A DNA stretch of 64,000 bases from Phycomyces nitens. Taxonomy: Eukaryota > Mucoromycota > Mucoromycetes > Mucorales > Phycomycetaceae. The notes beneath the pieces are model-generated. The model did not search any database. It saw nothing but the letters and a program-made list of their open reading frames with translations, and was not told where the DNA came from. Each line of letters opens with the position of its first letter. Position 1 is the first letter of the stretch. The stretch lies in NCBI GenBank assembly GCA_022702545.1, contig JAHRBC010000004.1, positions 186,001 to 250,000 of the forward strand, written 5' to 3'. Below are positions 14,807-27,124 of this stretch, piece after piece. Made by a program: the position numbers and the translations under genes.

Positions 14807-15950
14807 ACAGCTGCTGGTTCTACCACTGATTTGTCTTCAAATGAAGGTTACGGCTGGTATTCATCTGCGCGTAATGGATCGTATGCCTCGTCCTCGTCTG
14901 CTGGTCATGATATTAATGGTCCACCTGCAACATCGCCTTTTTTGTTTGATGAAAGCACTGCTAAAGAAAAGTTGAGCAAATACATTGAAATTTGTAAAGA
15001 CAAGGCAAAAAACCATGGATTTAACTTGCAAACCGAAATCCATCAAGTACTAGCAAGCAAGGGTATTATCCTCCTGAAGAAAGGACAATTCTGCTCAGAA
15101 CTTGTCAAGCATATTGATGCTGAAGCCCTCTTGAATGATGCCAAGTCAGACGCAATCAATAGAGATGTCAAAGTTGACACTGGAATCTACTTGGAACTGG
15201 CCACATTGCTTCGCGATATAAATGATACAACCGACAGACGAGCTCTAAAGATCAAGTTAAATCATTTATACGAGAAGGCAAGCAAAGAGGATGGGATAAT
15301 CATTGAAATATTTGTCAATTTGGTGTCCAAGTTACCCAACTTGCAGTGGCTTTCTCCTGTTGGAGAAATGGAGCCAACAGTCAATTTCTTGGATCCTATT
15401 CTCTCCCATGTGTTCCATTGCCCTGGTTCCAACAAGCATCTTGTATGGCTAAACCGTCAAGATGACAACACAACAGTATGCAAGCCAGATGCAACGATGG
15501 TGTAGCTTCCACTGAAAGCAGAGAATGTGACCTTGGGCTATGTAGAAGTAAAGCCATTAGATGTCCAATCCGATCCAGAATCAACTTTCATGGATTTTGG
15601 TGCGTTTGGGTACCTTTGCTCGTTCTCTCATGCTCAGAAAAGCAAACCGAAAAGCACTGGTCATCCAATGTGTTGGCTATACGATGCTTTTCTACTTGGT
15701 ATCCGAACATTCCAATGGCATCACCCAAATGGCCGAAATACTAAAGGTTGATGTCCCAAAGGAAATTGGTGAAATTGGTGGCCTTTTGCAAAAGATAGAC
15801 GACCTAAAAAGGCTATTCTCGTTGTATGACCACCAACTGGAAACTCAGTACAGTAACCCGAGAATACTGGAAGACGATCTCACTTTGACTATAGACAGTA
15901 TAAACCCTAAACGTCGCAAGCAGAAAATCCCTTCCTTTTCTTTATTATAA
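14807..15950 (+). pseudogene. Broken lineage-specific ORF with a GYVEVK motif
   Basis: An open frame starts after an acceptor-like AG at 14806 (T-A-A-G-S-T-T-D...) and runs to an in-frame TAG at 15503-15505. The same frame then continues as sensible protein (ENVTLGYVEVKPLDVQ). After about 15590-15610 the coding signal moves to the next frame (RLGTFARSLMLRKANRKALV and on to KRRKQKIPSFSLL, stop at 15948-15950). One stop plus one frameshift make decay more likely than splicing, since no plausible intron removes either. The overall pattern (Ser/Gly-rich start, helical middle, G-Y/E-V-K motif followed by an R-L-x-x-F helix) reminds me of hypothetical families expanded in Mucorales. That link is from memory, and EVK only loosely resembles a PD-(D/E)XK nuclease core. 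No ATG start is obvious. Confidence 0.5.
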
Positions 15951-16369
15951 TTTATCTACCCTTTTTAATTCCTATATCCTGTATTATATATCTCATTAAA
16001 TCATATTTCATATTTTCATGTCTAAATATCTAATGTTTGGCACTTTGGCTTGTAGCTGGTGATATGATTATTCTTTATCGATTGAAATTAATTCAAGTAT
16101 GGCCAGAAACATAAAGATAAATGGCCTTGGACCCAATCGATTTCTTTATTTCTTGTTCATTTGTTTTCTATTTTAAAGGTTTGCAAGATATTTCTTTCTG
16201 GTTATTCATTCTTGATTACAAAATAAACAACTCTCTTTTCTTCTTCTTCTTCTTCTTCTTCTTCTTCTTCTTCTTCTATAGCTGTAAACGATGAAATCAG
16301 GTAATTGCAATAAATATTACAAATGTGATACTAAAAAAAAAAGACATACTTGTATAAATCTTGACCAAT
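15951..16369. other. Convergent spacer with (TTC)n
   Basis: This convergent spacer between the broken ORF and the La-motif gene contains a (TTC)n run at 16238-16276. I see no gene. Confidence 0.6.
16238..16276. repeat. (TTC)n microsatellite
   Basis: About 13 perfect TTC units form a polypyrimidine run on the plus strand. Confidence 0.85.
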
Positions 16370-17584
16370 TTAATTAGCAATTTCTTTGGTAACAACAGTT
16401 GTGCTGTTGGTAGGAGTGGGCTGAATAAGCCATGTCTGCCATCCTTCCTTGCGACGAATCTTGTCTGAACTGACATCGAGGAGAGTGCTTGACTGGATAG
16501 ATTCACGGATCAAGGCCATGTCGGTTGTTAAACCTTTGACGCGGTTAAAGTTGGCAAGCAGCTGCAGATCGACATAACCTTGTGCGTCCATCTATAGAGA
16601 TCCCATCCCCACATAAAGGAGTATATATATATATATATATGGATATATTCAGTATACCACTTGAAAGAAACATGTACAATAAATTACCTGACTACGCAAG
16701 AATATATCCCTACAGAGGTTGTCGATGCTAAAGTAATATTCACTACAATATACAAAAAGTTAATATTGACTGTCCAGAGTAAAGGGTTAAAGTACATTTG
16801 TTGGAGAATGTAAGTCTTGAGGGTATCTGCATCAACGTTGGCAAATCTTGGCTTGGCTTGGCTGGCATGATGGCCAAAGGGCACATATCGGCCAGAACCA
16901 CGTCCACGTCCACGACCGCGTCCACGGTAGGCAGTTCTGATGGGGGTGGAGGAGGTTGCGAGTGGAGTAACAGCACCAGGGGTGACAAGTTTGGCTTTTT
17001 CTGTTTCGGATTTTTCAATCTCGGTCTCGGTCTCGTCGGTGTCATCAGAACTAGTCTGGGTGCTTAATCGCTTACGATCTTTGCGATTATCTGCTCCACT
17101 TGCACCACGACCACGTACGCTGCGAGTACGAGTGGCAGGACTGGCATGGATAATGGTGGGTGTATAGGGCTTCCATTGACCACGGTCCTTGACTTTTTTT
17201 TTTTAATAATGTATATGGTTAATACATACCAACTAGATATGCGCCAGACATTGTATTGTATTATTATACAATGTATGTACGTGTATTGGGATCCTTACCC
17301 TTGACAATTCCAAATTTCTCCTTCTTTTCACTGGCTTCCTCAATCACCTGCTGGGGTGCGGGCCAAGCCTGTTCTTTTCCGGGATTTTCGTTCTCATTAG
17401 CCTGGGCTGTCTCGGTGGGCTTGTTGACTTGCCAGACATTGACAGTAGGAATTGGAGCGGGCACAATGGTCTGCTTGTCCTCTTTCTCGGTTTCTTTGGG
17501 AGTAACAGGTGCCTCTACCTTTAGGGGGTTTGCTGATTGCAACTTGGATTCATGGGTGATGGGGTTGGATACGAGTGCGACCAT
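16370..17584 (-). CDS. La-motif RNA-binding protein (Sro9/Slf1/LARP-like)
   Basis: This is a cytoplasmic RNA-binding protein of the LARP group, in yeast linked to translation and mRNA stability. Start is MVALVSNP at 17584. The N-terminal half is disordered, with Pro/Glu/Lys-rich stretches, an acidic TSSDDTDETETEIE patch and RGRGRGRGRG repeats. The C-terminal La motif reads LKTYILQQIEYYFSIDNLCR, then DIFLRSQMDAQGYVDLQLL and NRVKGLTTD. A GT-AG intron within the motif (donor after CAACAAAT near 16800) restores the IEYYFS junction. The stop at 16370 leaves little beyond the La module, and no DM15 repeats are seen, so Sro9/Slf1 is a closer match than LARP1. A T-rich AG acceptor lies just before the ATG, so a 5' UTR intron is likely. 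Confidence 0.85.
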
Positions 17585-19526
17585 GTCCTAAACAAACAAA
17601 CAAAAAAAAAGAGAGTCGAGAAAAGGGTCTGGTTTAGAAGTCTTTCTTATTATTATTATAATTATTATTATGTTGATATTGATAGTACTTGGAAGAGGTT
17701 TATAGACTATAAAATATATTTACAAATATATCTATTATATAGATATATAAAGGGAAAGGGTATTGTCTGCTCCAACTCGACGGGAACAAAAGTGTGATTA
17801 CAGTAATTGGAATGGTAGGAATAGTAACAATGCGCTTGTTTGCCTTCATTACTACCACTAACACTACCATTATCACTACCACTATCACTATATTACTTTT
17901 ATGTCAGGGCACGCCTTGTACAAGACACCAGACGTTGTGTCTTGATTTGTGCGCTGTATCCATCTGAAGAGTTGATATAAAAAAGTAAAGAGGAACGTGC
18001 CTTTTTGTCGGCCTTGATTTGGCTTTGTGTGGTTAAAGAGGGCTTGTGGAAAAAAAAAAGTCAAGGTGTCCAAGTCACTTTTTTCACTTGTTATCCTTTT
18101 TGTCCTGAGAAAAGTAAAATGTCAATTTTAGGGTGGCTTAAAGTGAAACAGTCATCAATAATATCTGGGCAGTAAAATAAAGCCAAGATCTTTTTACAAT
18201 TCAGGAACAATAAATCCAAAAGTCTCGAGGTTTTAAATTGGCAGGCGGTTAATAAACACCAAGATCTGCCATTACTACTTGCAGAGGTACATTTCAAACT
18301 GCCACCTATTTTACTGAACACAAGTTTATAATGGCTATATAGCATTCTCAGTAATACTCTTATACACTTTATGGAGTTGTTGGCCAGAGAATTCAATTCT
18401 CGCGTAGAGATATTTCGTTTCTCAAGACTATTGTATAAAAACGTATTCAAAGAGACACAAATATCTACATTATTCACTCGTGTTTTATGTGATTATTGTA
18501 AAAGAATGAACCTTGTGCTCTTTTTGAAGCCTAGTCTTATTGTTTGCCACTCTATGTTTGTCAAGGGTATTTGGATTTTTGGTCTCTAGATTTGTCTGGC
18601 AGATTTTGTGGTATCTGATGAACAATTCATTTTTGCCAGCCATCGAATCTATTCAAATTACATCCAGTATATTGTCTTTGACGTCTATTCATTATTCACT
18701 ATTCACTGTTCACCAAGGATTCTCGCGTCTTTAAAGGTGCATGAAATTATATGGATATAAAGGATTTGCAAGGAAAAATAAAGCCGCCGTTTAAATAAAA
18801 CCCAGCCAAGTGGAATCCCCCATATGTATATTATATATATTTAATCACAGACAATAGAGTTCAACGACCGAAGTTTGGTATACTATTCTCACCAACTTGT
18901 GTAGAAAAAGATGATTTCAAAAGGCACAATTATGTACACATCATTTTGGCTCGTAGAAATTCAATCTGATATCGTTTTGTACATGTTTAACCTTGACCTA
19001 AAAGGATGTTCAACAGATAATTATAAGGGTAGATATGATGTTTATCATAATCAGTAAACCTCTCCTTAAAAACAACCTTGACCCCTTGAGCGTGTGTCAA
19101 ATCAAATAAAGGATTTGCCTCAAGGTACAAACAAGCCTTTCTGACCATCTCCAAATCCCTCTTTATCTCTTGTTCAATTATCCATTTAGTTTCTCTTTCT
19201 CTCTTTCTCTCTTTAACGTTTTTTTCTTTCTTTCTTTTTTGTATAAATATATTTATATTCATATTTATATATTTACATAATCTTTGCTTGCTCCTTACTT
19301 TTTATTATTATTTTTTTAAACAAATTATCCCAAGCTCGGTCGATTATATATAAATATAAATATATTTATATATATATATTTTCTAAGTATATATTCCTAG
19401 GTATATATATATACATATATACATACATACACATATATATCTTATATTTATTCTTATTTATATATAAAGATATATACATATCCATATATCCATATATCCA
19501 TATCCATATATACATTACTTGTATCA
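17585..19526. other. Divergent intergenic region, no gene seen
   Basis: The spacer between the La-motif and tetraspanin genes is AT-rich, with TAT/TATA runs dense at 19330-19520. A 128-codon minus-strand frame at 18091-18477 has low-information composition and no upstream or downstream exons I can justify. Confidence 0.5.
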
Positions 19527-20665
19527 ATGGCGTGCTGTCAAAGGTACGGTGGTTGAGTAGTTAAGGAACAGGTTTTATTCTGACTATACTAGTATAAGCA
19601 AAGGCTACGTCTTTACTACCAATATCCTCTCAGCATCTTTTGGCTGTGGGCTAGTTGCCTTTGGGATGATGGGGATCCAGCATAGATTCGATGGGTCACT
19701 CCTGTTTCCTGTGAACATCCTCAAAAGTACAGATATATATACATATATACATATATTTAAATATACATATATAGATATCCTCTTAAACTGTGTGCATCAA
19801 GTTCTAGAACATTTATTAAGATGATCAAGTATTATCTTTGCTAAGCTCACTCTCTATGTTTGATTAGTGCTCAATATTCTCGGTATCATTCTAGTATTCG
19901 CTGCAGCAATTGGAATATTTGGTGCCTTTTATCCCAATCGTCAGACTCTCCACATATTGTACACTACCATTGTCATGATTGCCTTTATCTACCAGCTTGC
20001 CACGGCCGCAATTGTCTATGACCAGGCTGTCCACATTGAAGGCTGGTTAAGCCAAGTCTGGGCAGATTCATCAAGAGACTATAGGCTGTATGCCCAGCAC
20101 AAGGTACCAATGATTCTAAATACTAACAGCAATCATAAAATGGACTTACATGCTTGATTGATAGTTTGTCTGCTGTGGATTTGCCCATGTGTTTGATCAT
20201 CCTGTGGTTACGGATAGCTGTGGCCTCAGCAGCACCACAAACTCTAGTCCACCTTGCTACGGGCCTGCCATTTACTTTATTCGCAAACAGCTGTCAGTTG
20301 TCTATATCCTTCTTTTTGCTGCCCTTAGCATCGAACTCTTGGCCCTTTCTAATGCCGTCACCCTCATGTGCAACCGTCATATCGATTCCGACGATGAAGA
20401 GCTTGACCCAGCACCTTCCAAACGACCCCGACTGTTTGGGCCAAAGCAATCTATAAGACCTAATCATGCTTCAGAGTCTGACATTGCTCTCGGATACATT
20501 CCCAAATCCACACAGCGTCAGTCGAATCCTGAATGGAAGTATGCAAGGGGAGGGTCATCTCCGACATTAGCCGATTCTGCTATTTCTGAATCCTCATTCA
20601 AAGAACCCTCTACACCAAATACGATGCACAAACCAGACGAGACTATTCATTCACGACAGTATTAG
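19527..20665 (+). CDS. Tetraspanin-like four-helix membrane protein
   Basis: Four exons: 19527-19543 (17 nt, MACCQ), 19593-19726, 19868-20103 and from about 20165 to the stop at 20663-20665. Splicing gives M-A-C-C-Q-S-I-S-K-G-Y at the start. Four hydrophobic segments are visible: near YVFTTNILSASFGCGLVAF, LNILGIILVFAAAIGIFGAF, LHILYTTIVMIAFIYQLATA, and after the large loop VVYILLFAALSIELLALS. The large extracellular loop contains the tetraspanin CCG signature (FVCCGFAH) and further cysteines. A long polar C-terminal tail with serine and proline follows. Fungal tetraspanins (Pls1, Tsp2/3) act at membrane microdomains during growth and penetration. The exact subfamily is not assigned. The CC at positions 3-4 may be palmitoylated (inferred). 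Confidence 0.82.
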
Positions 20666-21428
20666 GATTAACACACACACACACACACAAAAAGGACGGA
20701 CGGACATATACGTATACATACATATTTTTATATATATATATACGTTATATGGTGCAGTACATCCTATCTTTCGCTTTACTTTGTCAATGGTCTATTCTTC
20801 CCATGTATATATAGATATATATACACAAATTTGCCACTTATGCCTTTGGTCTTTTGTGTTTGAGAGAAAAAAGAGGGTATATTGGCTACAAGGTCAATTA
20901 TTTCTTAAAGAAAAAAGAATGTATTAACCAGTATAATTTATTTCATATTTAATCCAATTCACGAGTGCCTTTATTGTTTTTAAAACAGTTGGAAAAGAAA
21001 AAGAAAAGAAGAAGCAATTGTCATATTTTGAAACAAGAGAAATATATCTTGGTTGCCATGACACCAGTACTTGATGAATTAATCACTAGCCATGGTTATA
21101 AAATATATAATTATTCTAGTTAATTTCACAAGGGGTAACATCTCGCATGGTCAATTCAAGGGTGATATATTGTATTTCGAATATATATATATATAATCTA
21201 ATGTTTCTAAAAGTGCCTGTAGCCTCGATGAATATATAAGTTTTGGTTGAGCATTTTTTTGAAATTATTATTATTATTTTTTACAATCCAGAATTTCCAT
21301 GTCACATTAATAGCTTCAAAAAGCATGGAGCGGATATTGAATAAGATTACGATATTTATCCTTGATGCTGTTTTAAAAAAAGAAAAATAATAATAGTCCT
21401 TTCCCTTTCTTTCTTGGCCTTTACCCAA
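20666..21428. other. Intergenic region, no gene seen
   Basis: AT-rich spacer between two plus-strand genes, with CA and TA dinucleotide tracts just after the tetraspanin stop. Confidence 0.6.
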
Positions 21429-22626
21429 ATGAACTTATTTCGCTCCAGAGCAACCACTCTAGTAGACAAGGAGGCCGAGAAGATTGATAATGGCCCTGTC
21501 ACCAGCAAGCCACTCCTCAGCCCTCCCTCAGCCTATTCTCCTATCCAGAATCCTCCTCTGACCGAAGCCCAGTTGGAGACCCAGAAGAATCTACGGACCT
21601 ATATGACCTCAATTATGCTCACCAGCGACCACGAGTACTATGAGAGCGAAAAGGGATTCCTGACTGACCAGACACTGAGCAGATATCTTCGTGCACGTAA
21701 ATGGGACTTTGAGGTAAACATAAAAGGAATATATATATAAAAGGTTGGGCGGACTATTGGCCATTACACGTGTATCTGTCGTTGCGTGCACGGTAGCACA
21801 AGTAAGCCTTAAACCAGCTAAAATGTTCATGTTCTTGACAGGCAGCAAAGACCATGCTCGAAAACACAGTACGCTGGCGTCGTGATTATCGGCCCGAACA
21901 GCTAGACCCCGACTACATTAGCCCAGAGGTAAAACAAAAAAAATCGTTTCAGATAACCAAATGTTGACATAATATATTATTAGGCAGACACTGGAAAAAT
22001 GTACTTTAATGGCTTTGACAAGTGTGGTCGGCCCATTTGGATCATGCGTCCCAGAAACCAGAACTCCAAAGACGAAGAACGTCAAATCAAACACATTGTG
22101 TTTTGTCTCGAGCGAGGTATCCGCTTGATGCCAAAGGATGTCGAGAAGATGTCGATTCTTATAGACTTCAAGGACTCTGCCTCTTCGCACAACCCTAGTC
22201 TTGCCACCTCCAAGCGTTTCTTGAGTATTCTCGGAAATCACTATCCTGAAAGATTGGGAGTTGCATTCATAGTAAAATGTAAGGAAACCAATCTTTGTTA
22301 TAGAGATGATTTAAATAGGAAGGCTGATTTATATTGTGTGACATTTCTTACCTGAATATGTAGCTCCTTGGTTCTTCCTTGCCTCCTTTAAGCTCGTTTC
22401 TCCTTTTATTGACCCTGTTACAAAGGCAAAGATTCAGTTTGTCCGTGACCAGGACAAGACAAAGGACGAACAGAAAGACTTGGCAAATCTGTTTGATTTC
22501 ATCTCTGCCGACCAGCTAGAGTGTGAGTATGGAGGCAACTACAACTTTCAATTCGACAAGGAGACCTACTGGAATACCCTGTTGGAGATTACCGGAAAGC
22601 CTTTCAAGACAATCGAGTACTTGTAG
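21429..22626 (+). CDS. Sec14-like phosphatidylinositol transfer protein (Pdr16/Sfh-like)
   Basis: This is a CRAL-TRIO lipid-transfer protein that probably exchanges phosphatidylinositol at membranes. Four exons: 21429 to about 21713, about 21842-21929, about 21985-22278, and 22364-22626. The start is MNLFRSRATT. The CRAL-TRIO N helix bundle (LTDQTLSRYLRARKWDFEAA, MLENTVRWRRDYRPEQL) is followed by the lipid-binding domain (GKMYFNGFDKCGRPIWIMRP, LIDFKDSAS, ILGNHYPERLGVAFIVKSPW, FKLVSPFIDPVTKAKI). The R-x-x-N-S/T...Q-x-x-H-x-V-x-x-x-E pattern resembles Pdr16/Sfh3 more than Sec14 itself. Each splice restores a conserved junction (DFE-AAK; IVK-SPWFF). The 3' end is convergent with Dus3, 155 bp between stop codons. 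Confidence 0.88.
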
Positions 22627-22781
22627 AAATAGCCTTTATTTTATTGTATCCTATCTGTAAACCATCTCACACATATCCATTCTTTATCATCCATACATCT
22701 TTTTCTTTTTCTTTTTTGTATCTCGTATTTTTATTGTCGAAATAAACGATACCATTACACAAGCATTTTTTATTTATTTAT

Positions 22782-25700
22782 TTATCCCTAAAACATAAAC
22801 ATATCGTTAGGATTCGAAGGCCAATATATATATATATATATAATCTTACCTCGAATGAGTTGGCCTTGTGTTTTGGTACAAAGGTAAAGTCTTCAGGTGC
22901 AGGACCAAGCAACATTTCACTAGATATCAACCATGTTAAACAAGATCATTCATATATCTTTTTACTCACCTCAATTTGACCCAATCTGCAGCCTTTGGAC
23001 TGGCCATCAAGGTCTCCAAGTCATCACGTCCAAAGTAAGGTGGTGCTCTCTCGTTCAATTTCTGAGGAACAACTTCCATAACACCCACGGGTACATATCT
23101 TTTTTTTTTTTTTTTTGAAACACGGCTGTAAATATCTGTCCTGCTGTTATTACCAATAACTTACCTGTACAAGAACGATTGCCATTCACACAGGAAGCGT
23201 CTTGTGTTGTTGACACCCTAGATAAACAATCATAAGAGTTTGTTTAACAGCTTGTCTTCATACCTGACTATCGGTTCCCCAGTGCTCAAGGCCATAGTTG
23301 CAGAAACGCTTCAACATGTCCAGACGTTCACGAGAAGAGATATCCCAATGTCTTTGTTCCTTGATCTCATCAAAGATCCAAGGCTTGATAAGAGCACCTC
23401 TAATAGAATGTTATTTGGCATCTTGTTAGTTTATGTTCCTGTTTGGAACAAGTTTAGTTGTAGACCTACCTTCCAATCATGATACCATCAACACCAGACT
23501 GAGCCTTGCAGTTGTTGTAATCCTCAAAGCTGAGAACATCTCCATTGCCTGCAATTGGATTAGTTTTTTCTTTTTCTTTGAATATTACTTTGCAAAGCTA
23601 CTAGAATATTTACCAAACAAGGGGATCTTTGTAAACTCTCGCTTGAGAGAGCCAATATAGTCCCAGTTGGCAGACTTTGTGTATCGCTGCATACGGGAAC
23701 GACCATGGATCTAGAATGGGTTGGTTTGTATTGATTAGACTTTTTGTATCTTGATCTCTTTACAGATCATTAGATACACAGGTGGTTGAAATGGTAGACT
23801 TACGGTGCAAAGTGCAACATTCTAAGCCATGAAAACAAATGTCATTTTAGTAAAAAAAAAAAAAGTCTTTAGAATGATAGACTTACAAGCTCTTCAAAGC
23901 GCGGAATCAACTTGTGTGCAGTAGGCATGTTCTCCTTGAGACCTGTTCTAAACTTCACGGTAACAGGAACATCGAGTACGGTCTGCATACCCTTGATAAT
24001 CTTTACCATCTTTCCCTTTGATTCAGGAAGAGCTGAGCCAGCACCCTGGTAGAAATAATGGGTCAATATACATCAAGGTCACCAAGGTCAGCAAGCAATT
24101 GTATATCTTACAGCCTTGAAGACCAAATCAATTGGGCATCCCATGTTGAGGTCCACAAAATCAACGTCGGTCTCATTGTTGATGAGTTCACAAGCCTTTA
24201 CGACCTGGTCAATCTTGGATCCACAGATCTAGTGGCAGAAAACACAAGGATTCTAATCAGCCTTGGCAAATCTAAAAAGATCCAAATGTGCTTACCTGCA
24301 TACCAAAGATGTCTTCAGAAGCATGGCGCTTTGTCAATGCCCATTCGGATTGTTGACCCTGCAGATGATATTTGAGCCATGTTTCTATTATTGACTTTTG
24401 AAGCTTACTTGAAGTAAATTCTTGGCCATGGCCATTTCACCACAGGTAATATCGACACCATATTCTTTACAGATTCTTCTGAAAGGCAAGTTTCCAACTG
24501 TAGTAAGGGGAGCAAGGTACGTCTTGTTTCTGAAATCAATCAACTTTTTGTAGGGGCGCTCGGTATCAATAGGACCAAGGGGTTTTTCAGCTTCGATATT
24601 CATGTCGATCTTGGGCAAATCATGATCGACAGGCTTTGCTTCTTCAACAGGCTTTGCTTCCTCAGCAGGAGTCTGTAGCAGTGGCTCGACTACAGGGTTT
24701 TCCATTTCTATTTCATCAGTCTTGACCTTTTTAGCTACACCTTCTTGTTCTGCAGTGCTGGGGGCCTCGACAGCCTCAGCATCGTTTTCAGCCATTGCTT
24801 GCTCCTCCAATTTGCGTTTACGATGCATGGCATTCATGTCTTCTTCCGCCTTGATTTCCTTGGCAACCCATTCCATATACTTTTCGGTCTTGGGGAACTT
24901 GTACTGAATTTATAAACATGGTCGATTAGAGAAGCCATATAAACAGTATACAATAATTTTTTTTGGTATCTACCTTGTGGCGATCGAGCTGAACTTGGGT
25001 TTCGACTTCAATGCCATTGGTAACATAGGTTGGATGGTTCTTGACAAGCTTAACAATTCGCCAGATCTTTAATACACACTAGTCGTATATATGTTACCCT
25101 TACCTCTTCATTCTCAACAAGCTTTTTGTTTTCGTCCAAATGAGCACCCAAGAAACGGCACTTGTAGCCACGGATACATCTAGGATTACTTACTCAACAC
25201 ATGCTTTTTTTTTTCACTATAATTCAATTGAGCAACTTACTTTCCATAGAGATCAAAGTAGACACATTTGTCGCCAAGATCGGCAGGCTTGGTAGCCAGA
25301 TATTCCTCAAGGTTGTGATCATATTTGCACCTATTGTTGATATTCACAACTGATCAACCTTTTTTGCCGAGCATTTCAGTAACCTACTTTTCACCCAAAG
25401 GACAATCTTCTCCAATTGCAGTATATTTGCAAATCTATAGAGACGCCAAATCAGCCAAACTCTGGTTCTAAATACCCTACTCGGATCATACTTACACGAA
25501 CAGCATCCAGGATACGCTTCTTGCCACGCTGGCCCTTGTTCTGGCCACGACGGTTGGGTTTCTAGTACGGACAAGAAGGAAATAAGAAACTAAAGAGTCA
25601 AATGATAGCCACTCACGTCTCTTGAAAACTTTTTGCCTTCTTCAACGTCATCACCAAAAACGCCATGGGACTCTTCTCCTTCTTCGCCATCTTCAAACCA

Positions 25701-25856
25701 ACGTTCTTTACGGAATCTTTAGGTAGAAATACAAGTTTTTTTTATTATTAAATTCCTGAATTTATTGCTGCTATTTGGCACTTCTTTTTCTTTTTTTCTT
25801 TATTACTCTGGTTTGATTTGTGCCTGACCGGTCTTCTTTTCGTAAATGTCTTGCAT
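22782..25856 (-). CDS. DUS3: tRNA-dihydrouridine(47) synthase Dus3
   Basis: This FMN enzyme reduces uridine 47 in tRNA. It starts at [10 protein letters not shown] (25856). About twelve short exons follow. The N-terminal part has basic linker exons and two CCCH-type zinc-binding segments ([20 protein letters not shown] and the [16 protein letters not shown] region near 25280-25150), as in Dus3/DUS3L. A charged linker (24880-24600) leads to the catalytic barrel: [38 protein letters not shown] with the catalytic cysteine, [12 protein letters not shown], and [15 protein letters not shown] in the FMN phosphate site. The last intron appears to fall after KHKANSFE, leaving a final exon of one Gly codon plus stop at 22782-22784. 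If that splice is wrong the C-terminus changes by a few residues only. Confidence 0.9.
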
Positions 25857-26479
25857 GTTGATTCGGATTTGGACAAGAGACAAGGAAGAATAAAAAATAT
25901 GGAATACAAAAGTCACAATGGACGGTTTAGTTGGTTGAATTAGGTTGACAATCGCATTTATCCCGATTTCTGGATTTTTTTAATGTTATTTTTTTATATT
26001 ATGTTAATATAATATAAAATAAAATCAATTAACCAACCAATAGGATTCGATTATTTAAATATCCAAAAATATTGTAAATTGAAACAAATGCCAATCTATT
26101 TATTTATTTATTAATTAAATATAGTAATACGGAGGAGTTTATAAAATAGGAAATATGGTGTATTTGTTTCTTTTTTTCTTAAAGGTTAAATAAATAATTT
26201 TTTCTTGGTGCTTAAATTGTGAATATATACTTGTTATTGATTGATATACAATTGAACCATGGTTCTGGCAGTATAGTATCTACTAGATCTTGTACTGTCC
26301 TTTAGCCCCCAAGAGAAATGATTGGTGCAGTGGTTATTGCATACACAATTGTCTCTTTGGTGCCAAGTATCAAGTATCAAATATCAAAGTCTGGCAAGAA
26401 TATATGACATCGGGTAATCGGAACAGTCAAGACTGATTGAAATTATGTGTTATTTATAGCCACTTTTAAGCCTTTTTTT

Positions 26480-26481
<2 letters not shown>

Positions 26482-26511
<30 letters not shown>
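26482..26511. repeat. (AAT)n microsatellite
   Basis: About ten perfect AAT/TAA units lie in the Dus3/Rho GEF spacer. Confidence 0.85.
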
Positions 26512-26512
<1 letters not shown>

Positions 26513-26864
26513 GATTAGGGGTAATATGTAGGCATCAATTCAAAGCCTTGTTTCTATTTTTTGCCTAATTGTATACGCCAATTCTAGAGCATTTGCAATT
26601 GAATGTGGAATCCATGGCGATAAAATAAAATTAATTATGTAATATTGGTTCTTGGCTGAATGTTCCACAAGAATTCGAAATAACTATTTTCCAGAATTCT
26701 TTGGCAGAAAATAGGTAGAATTTCAATACTATATATCTTTAAAGGAAAAAAACAACAACGACAGAAAAAATGGGTCAATGGAGATGAATACTGCCCAATA
26801 TTTTGCTACCGGATTAAAGACGTCTTTAGTAATGAATTTGGTTTTCAGAAATAAATAAACAACG

Positions 26865-26880
26865 TTACGTCACAAGTGAC
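26865..26880. promoter_or_regulatory. TTACGTCA CRE-like site followed by ACAAGTGAC
   Basis: A full bZIP-type TTACGTCA (26865-26872) runs into ACAAGTGAC (26872-26880). The same nonamer also follows the E-box at 8058. It lies about 245 bp upstream of the Rho GEF ATG. Function is inferred from motif only. Confidence 0.35.
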
Positions 26881-27124
26881 AATGTGCAAATAGCCAAGCT
26901 TGGCGTATGAGCGAATCCGTCCGAGAGTATGAGTGCAAATGTGGATGAGCGAGTGTGCGAGTGTGCGAGTGTGCGCGCGTACGCTTGGCGGTCCCCAGCC
27001 AACCCAGTCAGCCATCTCATTTTTAACACGCATATATTCTCTAGTCTTTTTTTTTTCGTCCTTGTCTTCTTCTTCTTCTTCTTTATATATATTCTTTATT
27101 AAAGATAACCATTTTTCTTTTTTA

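Larger units (their letters stand above)
25857..27124. other. Divergent promoter region, no gene seen
   Basis: The region is shared by Dus3 (-) and the Rho GEF (+). It contains an (AAT)n run (26482-26511), a GCGAGTGT tract (about 26946-26978) and a TTACGTCA motif. No gene is convincing. Confidence 0.6.

Noticed and set aside
18091..18477. A 128-codon minus-strand frame between the La-motif and tetraspanin genes
   Set aside because: Low-information composition, no ATG-linked exons, no family resemblance; consistent with chance in AT-rich DNA.
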